Assembly: GCA_025094145.1 (NCBI GenBank)
Contig: JALLLS010000078.1
Coordinates: 62,001-126,000, forward strand
Source: Spinellus fusiger
Lineage: Eukaryota > Mucoromycota > Mucoromycetes > Mucorales > Phycomycetaceae
DNA: 64,000 bases
Direction: 5' to 3'
Below the pieces are notes generated by a model. That model searched no databases. It was not told where the DNA came from and worked only from the letters and a program-made list of their open reading frames with translations. This document shows positions 36,744-48,368 of the stretch, in pieces (the stretch's first letter is position 1; each line of letters begins with the position of its first letter). Position numbers and translations under genes: made by a program.

Positions 36744-36992
36744 CTTTTAGCTGTAACAAATTCTTACAAATGAGCTATTTGTTCTCCCTCGTCCAGACTA
36801 CAATAATCTGAAGAGGTGTCATGGGCTCTTTACTGTTACCACTAATTATTGTCGTCCTGTCTGCTTTCGTTTGATTCTATTTGAGCATTTCTATAGTACA
36901 TTGTTATAGAATAAAATATGCTTTTTTAATAAACATCTATTGGAGTAAATAAAATGTGTGTCTATTTCAGAGGTAAATAGAGCAGCCCTGAG

Positions 36993-37448
36993 CTACTCAT
37001 AAAGCCATTTCTTCCACCAACGAATCCATGACTGCAAACAATGGTACAAAACTCGTCGCTTTTTACCTTGGTGAAGCCGATGGGAAGCAATAGAATCAAA
37101 GCGATTGTAAAGACCATTAGCAGGTGGTTTGCGTAATACCTTCTTGTCTATTGTCAGAGTAACAGTTGTCTCAACACCATTCAATTTCCAGGAATCTCCC
37201 TTTTCTGAAGAAGTTTCTTGGTGTACATGCTCACAGAAAAGACAGTGCTGTGAATACAACAAGGCCGGAAAATAACTTGGAGCTTCCCTGGCTTGAGAGA
37301 CAAAATCTGAGGGTGAGGTGGTGTAGAATCCAGCGCCGCCATAAATGAACGAAATTGGTGTCATTTCACCTTGATCACACTGACTTGTTTCTAGCCAAGA
37401 GGTAGAGAAGACATTGGAGCTATTGAGCATAAGTTCACTTAACAGCAT
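36993..37448 (-). CDS. hypothetical protein, 151 residues
   Basis: The frame begins at an ATG at 37448 and ends with a Trp/Lys-rich tail (QSWIRWWKKWLYE). It has a CEHVH motif, a GVETTVTLTIDKKVL strand-like segment and a balanced composition. CACCAAG|GTAAAAAG inside the frame (near residue 130) could be a donor, in which case the last ~20 residues are intronic and the gene continues to the left. I recognise no family. Confidence 0.4.
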   Translation of the reverse strand: MLLSELMLNSSNVFSTSWLETSQCDQGEMTPISFIYGGAGFYTTSPSDFVSQAREAPSYFPALLYSQHCLFCEHVHQETSSEKGDSWKLNGVETTVTLTIDKKVLRKPPANGLYNRFDSIASHRLHQGKKRRVLYHCLQSWIRWWKKWLYE

Positions 37449-37822
37449 GGTAAGAAATGAAACCAGTTGAATTATTGATTCAGTATATAAGTGAACATTT
37501 TCATCATCAATGTCTGAGTCTTAATTAATAACAAATAAGTGACATTGTGGAGAAGCTTGCTTGAATATGTTTTAGGCTAAAACACTGTATCATCAAAACA
37601 AAGTCATATCTCCACTTTAGAAAGTCGTTTTTGGAAATTGTCTCTTTATACTTTTACTTTTGACTGATAAGAGTTACACTGATTGGACTGTATGAGGAAG
37701 CAATGTTATAATTTAGCCAATAATTGCTACTGATCGACTTAATTTAATATCCGCATAACACAATACATAGTGTAATAAAATGACACTACACTGGATTTCG
37801 TATTATTTTTATTTTGTATTTT

Positions 37823-38059
37823 TCATTTATTTACTAGTCTTCCGATAACTATTGGAATCACCAGCCCTCCAATGCTCGTCAAGTAAAGACCAAAGAAATA
37901 GGGCATTAAGACATTCACTTTTACTCTGCACCCGGTTAGACACTCTAAACAAACCCATGGAAAGGATTGGCGAGTAACACACGGGTAGTTAAACAAATAG
38001 CCGCACAGATATTTGTTTAGTCCAACGTTCATCCAGTGCAACATCCTCGGAGTATACAT
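37823..38059 (-). CDS. possible small Cys-containing membrane protein
   Basis: A 78-residue frame with ATG has five cysteines in its first two thirds (CGYLF, PCVT, VCLECLTGC) and a C-terminal hydrophobic segment (FFGLYLTSIGGLVIPIVIG) followed by RLVNK, consistent with one membrane span. There is no homologue in mind, no splice support and a low-complexity neighbourhood, so this may be a chance ORF. Confidence 0.25.
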   Translation of the reverse strand: MYTPRMLHWMNVGLNKYLCGYLFNYPCVTRQSFPWVCLECLTGCRVKVNVLMPYFFGLYLTSIGGLVIPIVIGRLVNK

Positions 38060-39673
38060 AAACTGAATATCTCATTCAACTTGTGGTTCAAGAGTTCTAT
38101 TGTTTCATGGTGCTGTTTATTTACTTATTCTTCAGTAGAATGGTACTTGACCCATTCATAAATGTACCTCATAAAGTCTCTAATATATATATATAAAATT
38201 AGTCGTAAGAATAGTGAAGTTGTAAACAAATTTAGTGGTAGATGACAGCAAAAAGTAGGATACAAGAGGGGTTTACTATTTTGAAAAAAAAAAAAACTTC
38301 TTGCTCCTCTATCTATTTTCTCTTATGCTTTCATCTCGTGTGTCAGTACGTGAATACAAAGACACTAAAGAATTGCTTAGTAGTTTCATAATATAGGGAA
38401 TTATGGTGTATAGTTTATGCACTTTCTCATACATTCTTGATTCATTTCTGTATAAATGCTAAACCGGTGATAAGCCATTCCCACTGTTATCAAGGAATAT
38501 TCAATATACTACTCTCTTTGCAGCTCATTAAAAGAAGAAAAAATGTGTATGGTATTGCAGCAAAGGACATGAAATATTGATTTACAGTTATGCTTTATTC
38601 ATTATTAAATGAAGGAACAATTTATGTTATAAGCAGTATGGCCCTGTCTTCTTATTATCCAAGTAGTACACTGGTGATCGCTCATTCTTGTCTAAACGGG
38701 CTAACTTTATGTCTTTTTCTAGTGAATGCATTCTATAGAGACATTTATGTCCTTACACCGTTATTTTTGTCTCTAATTTACCTGATAAAGAGTGATATAA
38801 AGTATGTCAAGCACAAAATACCGAGTGTAAGTTTCTATTGATTTTTTTCTACTTTCTACTCAATAAATGCAGAAATGTTCAGTCTAGAAATATCTCTATA
38901 CCATTCATATACAATAAGGTAGTTGAATATTTCAAGTAGCACAGACTTATCAGTATACTAAAAGACACACTTGGCCTATGTAACTATCATTTGAAATATC
39001 ACTACAAAGACTAAGCCAATTGAATACGAGTGTGGCTTATACTACTGGTAAAATGAAGTAGAGATCTAAATTCATAAAGTAACTACATAAGGAATAAAAC
39101 TTAAAAGCAACATAATAACCTCTCAAACACAGAGTTTTTGTTTATCAGCTAATCTATGACTATAATCATATTTGAAAAATACAAAAAATAAACTGTTGAC
39201 GGATGCTTTATTAGTATTTTTCATCATTCATTGGTAAGAATTTTCGGCATTTGAGTAGTGATCAAGACTGTGTTATGGTTTGGTATTATGCCATAAGCAT
39301 TGCCCACTCATCCTAAATACAGAGTGGTTGAGTATTTTTATTAGCACATATTGCTTTCTCACTAATTTATTTCATCTTTACCTAGCAAATTAGGGTGCAA
39401 AAGTAAAAACTATAACAATAGTAATGTAATAGTTGTGGTACATAAAATAGTATATTAATAGTATGCTGCCAAATAGCATTCTTTGATACTTTCTGTTGGT
39501 GTAATTGTAGTTTTTATGTTGATAGAAGACTATTTTCATTTGTAATATTCTATACTATGGTGGCTTATATTTTTTTGAGTGTGTAGGGTCTAAGTCATTG
39601 CTCTAGCAATGCTTCTCTATTCTTTCTTTAAGAAATAATGATATAGAGTAAAGCACCACAGACTTCTTATAAT

Positions 39674-39709
<36 letters not shown>

Positions 39710-42700
39710 GTGATTAATAACATCACTTATTATCGAAGTTATCTCTGTACCTTTGTATTTATTCAAAATAAATAAACAGCTATCCAATCATCAAACCATT
39801 AAATATTCAGCTTATGTCCTAAAACATTGTCATGCTATTTCATAAGGGAAGCCCAACCACTACCTATCATAATTATCTAATACACTGTATTTTATAACGG
39901 CAGTTTAAATGATGATGATGATATTTTTTTTTTTTACAAAAAAAAAGTGCATTATTTGCCACATTTCATTATTTTAGTAGAAAAGGCTATAAGATAACAA
40001 CCCTGAGATGAATGTAGTTGTTATGGACGTTGTAAATTAGTTTCAAGGAATCAAGTATATTATTTAAAACAAAGTTCTCGGGTTCATCGTATATCTATTG
40101 ACATGAGAGGAAACCAAATGCCAACCCAAAAAAGGATCAAGAGTGGGTAATCAGAAAAAGAAATATAAGATATTTATCAGATAAGGTGGCCAACCTATAA
40201 AAGTGGATATTCAATAGCTCCCTAACATAAGTCTAATTTTCATGATAGAACCTCTATAATTATTATGACTGATAGAAATACACCCACATAAAAGAGTACA
40301 CCATGAATATTGAAGGATAAATTGACTTCTTGAAGAAGATTTATCACTACAGTTTAGCAATGTGTCTTTATGGACCCAAATCTATTGAATATCTTTAGAT
40401 GTATTCCGATCATTCTATTCAGGGTGTAACTGTATCATGAAAGAATCAGAAGTGTAGTGACACTGTTATTATCCTGGCTTATCTTATTCAGAACAATGAT
40501 CCGAATTTAGTAGAGTGTCTAACTTGTGGGTAAATAGTACAGAAGTGGGATTGTTCTGTATAATTACAGACTCACTAAATATAGTGTAATGTAAAAGGAG
40601 TATATAATACTTACAAGCAGCCACCATCTTTGACAATTAAGATACCTTGACTACATCGCAACATTGTTATTATATTTGTTGAGACTGATGCTATTAACTA
40701 AATGCTATTTTTGGGAGTGAATGCTCTCTGTACTCGTTGATCTTATCTTTAATTCAATTCAAGAATAACCCCATCAATAGCACAAGGCACCCAATGAAAA
40801 TATAGCATAAAGATGGAAGAGAAGAGTTGCTAAAAAATATATTCAAATAGGCCACGTTAGTTTATCCCAATCATATTTAATATATTTTAAGGTACTTGCA
40901 TTGGCTTTTATTATTAATGTATAGGGTTTTCATATTGTCTGCTACTTTTGATTTCATAAGTATACCTGGGTATACTATTTATTCTTATCTTATATGTACA
41001 TATGGCATTTACTATCATCGCTCTCCAAAGACACCCTTGATTATTTATGTTATTCAGTCATTTATAGCTGTTCCAAAGGGGGCTTTTTTTTGTTACTAAT
41101 GCTAACTCCACCCTCTTTTAAATATTATGTTTATTAATCATTTCTAGATTTGTTATGATGTAAAGTTCTAGTAGTTGCTTTCATATCAACTAATACATGC
41201 TTAGCAAATAGTACTCCCTCAAACTCAGTTTACTTCTCCCAGCAATTTAGTCCCTATAGGGTAGTATTTATTGTCATTATTTTATCGATTGACCTGTATT
41301 CTAAGGAAGCTCACTCATAAAGAGTTAATCCATAAAGAATACCTACTAGAGCAGCATTAGAATATTGAGAAAAGAGAAGACTAAAAGTCAGAATAAATAT
41401 ATAAATAACTATACTAAATAACTTGTATTCGCTGCTATTTTAGATAGATTAGTAGTTTAGTTCACTCTTTCTAATTATTCAATAAGTGTCGTTACCCTTT
41501 TAATAATTGTTCATGTTATTCCCAAAAGGTATTATAGTAAAGAAGTGTAGGACATGACATTTGTTAGTAGCACTGTATTTACTTGCACATGATCTTGTTC
41601 ACTTATACAATAGAAGCATATGTTCTATTCCTTATGCCTACTCATGAGTATGAGTATGAAATCACCAGTCACTGTTTGAAGTAGCATTCCAAGCTAAAGA
41701 ACATGCACAAGATTTGTAGATATTTCTCTCATGGGTCACACCACACATTCCTTACTATTATTTCATACTGCATCATGTGATGTGAAGCATACACGTCATT
41801 TGTGGACACATATCTCTTTAAGTTTTAATATAGTACGTGAAAAGGATGATATATTCCAAGTATGCCCAATGCACAAGTGTCAAATCATACTGATAGAAAT
41901 ATATTCTTCTGAGCCTATTATAGTCTTTCTTTCCGATGACCGATGATCAGATTCTTACCAATAAAAGGCAACGCTAAGACTACAGGTAGAGTTGGGGAAG
42001 AGTTTTCTTATGTCTTTATCTCATCATCCTACTTGATACACTAAAGAGCCAATACAAAAAAGGTTTTATGACAAGCTTATCACTTATGATTGGCTAAGAG
42101 CCCCTCAATTATTACAAACCTTGCTGCTTAGTAGAAACCATCATATCCCACTTTGATGGCTATTTATCAGTTCAAAAAATTTAAACAGGTCTTTCTGGCC
42201 CTGTGCTATAAATTTGTAAATTGGATCTGTTTTTTATAGCTCTTCTCCATTGGCTTTAGACAGGCTCCATTCTTTTATCCGTCCGTGTATAAAAATTGCC
42301 TGATTATTTTCTTTATCTTTCATCATGTCACACCAGCATCACTTCTACAAAATAAGAAATAGAAACAAAAATGACTGGTATAGTGTGCACATTATGTTAT
42401 ACAATTCAATCTGCCTTGTCCTCTCTTTGTAGACTGCTGCAGCCTAAAATAGATAGCAGATGGCAGGCGCAGAATGTTCAAATCGTCGATACATTGATCA
42501 ATAGACATCTCATACAAATCTCGCTATTACACGCTATTCAGTAAAAGGGTATACAACACATCCACTACAGCTTATATTCATGCGTATGTTGTGTTAGATT
42601 TATAGACACTATGATAGCCAATAAAAATAGTAATCAACCCCAGTCAACACTATAGTATTGCATGCGTCTTGTGGCTGTCTGTCTTCTCAGACATTCCAAC

Positions 42701-44863
42701 CTTGGATATAAATATAAAGGGTACAAGTAACAGTGCCAAAGTGCATGCAACCTAATATACATGGAAATTAAAATACATTATTGTCACAGATAAAAAGCTA
42801 AAAATCAATTCAGCAAGAGTAAGCTAATAATAATAATAATAATAATAAAGTACTGCACACATAAGATTCTTTTGCTTCTACATCTTAAGCCTCTTGCTAA
42901 CATACAATGTATACACTACTCTTATGTCATTAAGACTGTTATGGGGCTCTTTTGTCTACCAATGAATAAAGTCATTCCTGTTTTTATTTCATGGACAAAA
43001 AGAAAAGCCTATATTTAAGAGAAAAAAAAAGGAAAAAAAAACATTCAGCTTAATAAAGCAGTAATAATATCTATCCTCTTACTCATATTCTATCCTGCAA
43101 CTCTTCCTATAAACCTTATCCTTTGTACACTATGAGATAGGACATCCCTTAGTGTTGAGGGGAAATTGAGAGAGAAAGAGAGAGACAATAGCGTCAACTC
43201 CGCATAAAAGGCATTCTGAGGCCCTTTTCTACATTTACACCGATGACATTCCCTGGTCCCACTCTAAAGGACAGAAACATTACCGATCTTAAATCTAATA
43301 ATAATAATAATAAGATAAATGCACAGATTATAGACATATTCCATTTCCTGTTCATTCTCCCTAACTATTCACAGCAATAGAAACAGTTGATTCTTGGGTT
43401 TTATATTTGCGTACACTGAAGGAGAAGGAGGGGGTGATTCTGGAGTATTATACTTTTGTTGTCCTTTATTTATCTTTTAATGAGTTTCAACAGCACGCAA
43501 CAAAGAATGAACAAGGCGTACAAGCAGGAGGAGTCTAGGATTCATTCTATAAAAACAATTAAATCCATACCAATACTGTATTCTTTAGATATTTCGATGA
43601 TAAACTCAAAAGTTCAAGTTACCAGCCTTGTCATTGTGCATTCCACTATTTCCTATGTGCTCTATAAGTTACTACGCATCTGCTTGTATCTTTTTATTTA
43701 TCTTCTAGTTCAACAGATTCACTCAGAGAGACCCATGTCCCAAGAAGAAGAGGAAGAAGAAGACAGCTGTGGGTATATGTGCACAGGGATCTTTTCATTA
43801 AGAAGATTGTAATGATTCTTCTTCTTCTACCAAGATATTTGCTTCATTCGAACCTGTTACAATAATTAAGGGGTCAAGCATAACAAAAGTCTATTTGAAA
43901 ATAAGCGATTGAACATTTATTTGGACTCGAAAGTTTTTATTTTATTTTATTTTTTATTTTTTATTTTATTTTTTATTTTATTTTTTATTTTATTTTTTAT
44001 TTTATTTCTTATTTTATTTCTTATTTTATTTTTATTTTTATTTTTTTGTTTTCCTACTCCCTTGTTTTTGCTAGACAGTGAATGTATCCATGCCAATGTG
44101 TCTTGTGGATACCACCCAATCCACTGCACTGTTTTCACTGCACCGTCCACTGCACTGTCCACTGATCTATGGATTTGCTTGTCAAACGAGTCATTCACCC
44201 TGTAAATCATTTAATACATTATTTGGTACATCCCTTTGCAAGTCCCTTTCAAATTCACTTTTTGTAATCCACTGAATTGTATTATTTTCTTTCTCTGTAG
44301 TTTCCCCCATTTCTCAAGTGCCTTTATTTTCTTTCATTCTTCACTGCCTTTTATTTTGAAACACTCCTGGAACTCTTTCATAGGAGAAAGAGAAGGCCTA
44401 TCGGAGTGTTTTGTTTGGCGGAGAAAGTCATCGCAGTCCTTGATTACACGACTGGCCTACCTTGAGCCTTTTTAGCAAAATACTATCTCCTTTTTCATGC
44501 TTGGCTTTTTGGCCTTTCCTACTTTCTTCGTAGTTTCTTCGGTCAGTCAAAATTGAAAGTGACGTCCAAACTCACTTCCACACTCCGCAGACTGGATTTT
44601 TATTCACGGGCGCTCTATTTTCTAACTTTTCCCTTTTTTCCTTGCATGGTCTTGTACCAATTCTTGCACTCATTGACCCAACTTTCTCTCTTTCACCGCA
44701 TTTTACACTTGATTCTAAGCTCTTCATTCCTTTATTCTCCTTCTTTGTGTGTATATACCAAAAGAGAGATAGAAAGAAAAAAGAGAAAGAAAGAAAAAAC
44801 GCCCATACTGCACCCTTCTTTGTACCTAAATTACAACAGCCTATTAGCTTGCAGAACTACACA
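38060..44863. other. AT-rich gene-poor DNA, right part of the block
   Basis: No supported gene. ORFs at 38590, 40896, 41731, 43456 and 43909 are hydrophobic, low-complexity or random-looking. Microsatellites: (AAT)n at 39676-39708, 42824-42850 and 43297-43315; TTTTATTTT arrays at 43937-44046. A weak two-exon candidate lies around 42324-42542. From 44580 the DNA becomes pyrimidine-rich and should contain the histidine-kinase promoter and leader. Confidence 0.5.
43937..44046 (+). repeat. TTTTATTTTATTTTTT-type low-complexity array
   Basis: Repeated T3-6A units cover about 110 bp. Both strands give spurious ORFs (Phe/Ile/Leu-rich forward; Lys/Asn-rich reverse). Confidence 0.88.
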
Positions 44864-47800
44864 ATGAACATTGAGTCGAGAGAACACTACACTGCAGACA
44901 ACAACAAACAGTCCCCAATAGCATTTCCATTTACGCATGCATCTATTCTATTACAGTCACTCCATGTGTCAACCTATGACTTGGTGGGCAAGCCCTTCCT
45001 AGATGCACTTGTAGGAGAAATTGCAAAGGTAACTCATGCTCAGACAGTCATACTTCAAGAGCTACTGCCACTAGAAGAATCAAACACACTGGCAGAGTCG
45101 AGCTTAGATTCACAGCCAGGCTCTGCTAAAAAGACTCAAACAAACACTCCAGTCTTGCCCAACCAGCCCCTGCCTTCACCCACCTTTGACCGGCCAAACG
45201 ACGACAGACTTACAGATGAAGAGCCCCTGCCATTTTCCAGTAAGCACCTCTTTGTGAGAGCTGTTCACTCGAATTCAACTCTTGAGTGCATGTAAGCGAC
45301 CCAAACAAGACTTAGAAGAGTAGAGAGAGAGTAGAGAGAGAGGAGACAGTTACATCTAGACCCTAATTCATACGCCCTGTCAGTGCACAACACACCACGC
45401 TTCCATTGGACTCACTTCAAGATACACCCTACATTCATGTACTAACAGAGGCGTCTTATGGACTGCAGGATACAGTCGAGACACCCTCTTCTATGCCACC
45501 GTATCGCAGTTTTGCTGGTGTGCGTATCAGCAGCAACACCAATGGCACACCCATCGGATTGCTTTGCTTAATGACAGATCTACCCATGCATCCTTACGCC
45601 TTGTCTGCTGCCACTACACTCCTCCATGCATTAGAACCACGCGTCTCAAAAGAATTGGAAAGAATACGAGAAGAGGAAGAGTTAAAGAGAGCAAAAGATG
45701 CTGCCAAATTAGATGCTGAAAACAAAATCCGATTCTTAGCAGACATGAGCCATGAGATTAGGTAGGTGTGGTGAGTGGTGAACAGTGACTGATGGCATTG
45801 GATAGAACTCCTATGAATGCAGTAATTGCTCTGACTGATCTCCTTCTCCAAGAAAGATCTACATTGAATGAGGAGCAGACTGAGCATTTGGAAGTCATTC
45901 AGACAAGTGGAAACCATCTACTGACGGTAACGTGTTTCTTTTTCCTTGTTCTTGTCTGTGCATTTGGGTGCTTTTGTTTTAACACACATTTCGTGGAGGC
46001 ATGCATCTGTGTAGGTTATCAATGATATTCTCGATATATCAAAAATCAACCATGATCCTCAATTCAAACTGGAAAGCAGACGCTTCAGTCTACGCAAATG
46101 TGTCAAGGGTAATCTTCCTGATAAATAAGGTCAATGGTATTCACTGTACTTGTAGATGCACTGAACATGGCACGCCACCAAGCCTCCATGAGCCAGCAGA
46201 ATAAACTTGTATCAGTATTTGAATGCTCACCCGATACGCATGCTACAATGCCCCTCTCACAGATACTAGCAGACATTGAACACACACCTCTGCCCGTGCA
46301 CAAGACAAAAACAGTGATTCCTCTCTTTTATAAGATTGACTCTGATGTGCCTGACCATCTTATGGGCGATACCATGCGTCTAACTCAAATACTACTGAAT
46401 CTCTGTTCCAATGCAGTCAAGGTGAGTCTAGAGAAGAAGGCCCTTCAAGAACACTCTATAGTTCACGAAAAAAGGAGGTATTCGAGTCTATATCAAGCAA
46501 TATGTTCCTACACCCAGCCAGTCGGTTCAGCAGTCTTCACGATTGTCATTCAAACAACGGTATGATGCCAAAATAGAGAGCATTTGGTCTACTGTCATGG
46601 GTAATAAACATACCAAGCGGCAAAAAGGAGACGCTCGTGCTGGCACAAGCGAGGAAGAAGCCGACGAAGAGACTAAGTGTGATAAGGTGATACTCGAGAT
46701 TTCTGTCACAGACACAGGCATTGGTATTCCTGCTGATCGTCTTCCAAGGTTGTTTCGGTCCTTCTCTCAAATTGACATTTCAACTGCACGACGCTATGGT
46801 GGCACTGGACTGGGATTAGCCATCTCAAGCACACTAGTCAACCGCATGGGAGGAGGACTGTGGGTGGAATCTGAAGAGGGAGTGGGTTCTAGGTTTGCAC
46901 TGACCTTACCCATGTCCATGGCGCCTATACGCTTAAAGGACCCTCCTCATTGTGAGAGCATCAGTAATTTATTAGCCTCTCCCCCTTCTCCTAGCTCCAT
47001 TGTCTCTGATGGCAGTAGTAGTGTGCATTCCATCTATGACAGATCCTACGACCATCAATCCTCTCCTCATCAGTACTACTCCAGCCCCTCTCGTCTGATT
47101 CCTTCCTTCTCACGTCAAAGTGCAGACATCTCCCGGACAGACATCTCTCGTACTGAGGCCACCCTTGGGCCCTCGTCCTTCTGGACACCCCTCACATCCC
47201 CCCTGTACGCTTCTATACCCACCCCATCTCTCTCAGTAACGCCTGCTGAAACTCCTTCTCCTCTACCCCCTCCACGCACCACGGAGACAAAACGTCACTC
47301 CCCTCGAACTTACAGAGAAACAGACACTGAGAAATCTAGGATGCATACGGATCTCCCGAGAACATCCCGTGCCACTGTCACCAAGCAACACTTCCATCAT
47401 AGGAAGCCCGCCAATAATGAAGAGAATCTAGCCATACTATACCCCATCAAAATTATGCTAGCAGAAGATAATGTCTGTAAGGTCCTTTTTCTTATTTTTC
47501 TTATTTTTCTTATTTTTCTTATTTTTCTTATTTTTCTTATTTTTCTTCTTCTTATTTTTCTTATTTTTCTTCTTCTTCTTATTCTTCTTCTTCTTCTTAT
47601 TCTTCTTCTGCTTATTCTTGTTGTTGATCTATTGGCCTTTCTGTTTTTGTTTTTATTTACTAGTAAACCAAAAGATAGCCATTAGTATTCTCAAGCGTCT
47701 TGGATACCATGACGCTGTGATTGCTAACAATGGGCGCGAAGTACTGGATCTCATGCGCACCACAAAGTTTGATGTGATATTTGCAAGTATCTCCTCTGCC

Positions 47801-48210
47801 TTTGAATGCCTTGCACAGAATGCTCATTGCTTGTACAATAGATGGACCTGTACATGCCTGAGATTGATGGTCTTGAGGCGACACGTACGATTGTTGCTGA
47901 GCGTCAACAACCAGCACCCCATGAACCCCTTCTCAATGTATCAGATGTCTATATTATTGCCTTGACTGCCTCTGCCTCCAAACAAGACAGACAGATATGC
48001 ATTGATGCAGGCATGAATGATTTCATTAGCAAACCTTTTACTATGATGGAGATGAAGGCATCCATTAAGCACTGTGTTAGCAAGCGTAAGAAGCGAAGAA
48101 AAGCAGGGGAGCTTGTGGATGATCCAATGCTTGGGATTGAGAGCAGCACACCCACCACCCCTCTCATCACAGCACCCTTTGAAGAATCTGCCAAAGAAGC
48201 AACCCCATAA
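44864..48210 (+). CDS. cytosolic GAF-domain hybrid histidine kinase with receiver domain
   Basis: Eight exons (44864-45291, 45384-45761, 45806-45926, 46015-46108, 46156-46421, 46462-47476, 47664-47782, 47842-48210) give 929 residues. The N-terminal ~200 residues look like a GAF-type sensor ([20 protein letters not shown]); no membrane span is visible. A short coiled linker leads to the H-box [16 protein letters not shown] (His near residue 265). Next come the N-box [11 protein letters not shown]1 DTGIGIP (~512), F-box FRSFSQID and G2 [11 protein letters not shown] Pro/Ser-rich linker of ~170 residues precedes the receiver with LAEDN, phospho-acceptor Asp in [11 protein letters not shown] (~808) and the SKPF lysine. 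All catalytic residues are present, so it should autophosphorylate and relay to its own receiver and on through an Hpt protein. The ATG at 44864 follows a pyrimidine-rich leader; an upstream in-frame ATG (44642) would add leader-like sequence. The join at 47782 uses a GC donor. Confidence 0.94.
47477..47663 (+). repeat. intron 6 of the hybrid kinase filled with CTTATTTTT repeats
   Basis: The 187-nt intron starts GTAAGG and ends TTTACTAG. About 130 nt of it is CTTATTTTT (9-bp) and CTTCTT units, on the coding strand. It splits the receiver domain just after LAEDNV. Confidence 0.9.
47783..47841 (+). other. GC-AG intron in the receiver-domain coding region
   Basis: GTGATATTT|GCAAGT...CAATAG|ATGGACCTG restores the receiver strand DVIFMDLYMP exactly in phase. 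The nearest GT (4 nt on) gives a premature stop. GCAAGT is the usual sequence of GC-type donors. Confidence 0.8.
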
Positions 48211-48295
48211 TATTTACCCTCTTTTCTTTCTTCTTCTTTTCATTGCGACAAAGTGGTTGATAAAAAAGAAAAAGATACGACTTATTTATTGCTTT

Positions 48296-48326
<31 letters not shown>

Positions 48327-48368
48327 CTTCTCTCTCTTTTTTTTGTTTTTTTTTAGTTATTAACCCCC
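48211..48368. terminator. convergent 3' region between the hybrid kinase and PSMA3 genes
   Basis: Only 158 bp separate two convergent stop codons. The spacer is dominated by a CT-rich stretch (TTTCTCTTTC-type) at 48293-48350 and short A/T runs. Confidence 0.4.

Noticed and set aside
43909..44205. Phe/Ile/Leu-rich plus-strand and Lys/Asn-rich minus-strand ORFs
   Set aside because: They are translations of a TTTTATTTT array.
44642..44863. Upstream ATG of the hybrid kinase
   Set aside because: It would add Phe/Lys-rich sequence from a low-complexity leader; MNIESREH at 44864 starts the ordinary-looking protein. It cannot be fully excluded.
29249..44863. tRNA or rRNA genes in the large spacer
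   Set aside because: A visual search for tRNA B-box-like GGTTCGAATCC patterns found none with a matching acceptor stem; short or divergent RNA genes could be missed without a covariance search.
47471..47640. Phe-rich extension of the hybrid-kinase frame
   Set aside because: This is intron 6; removing it restores the receiver domain.
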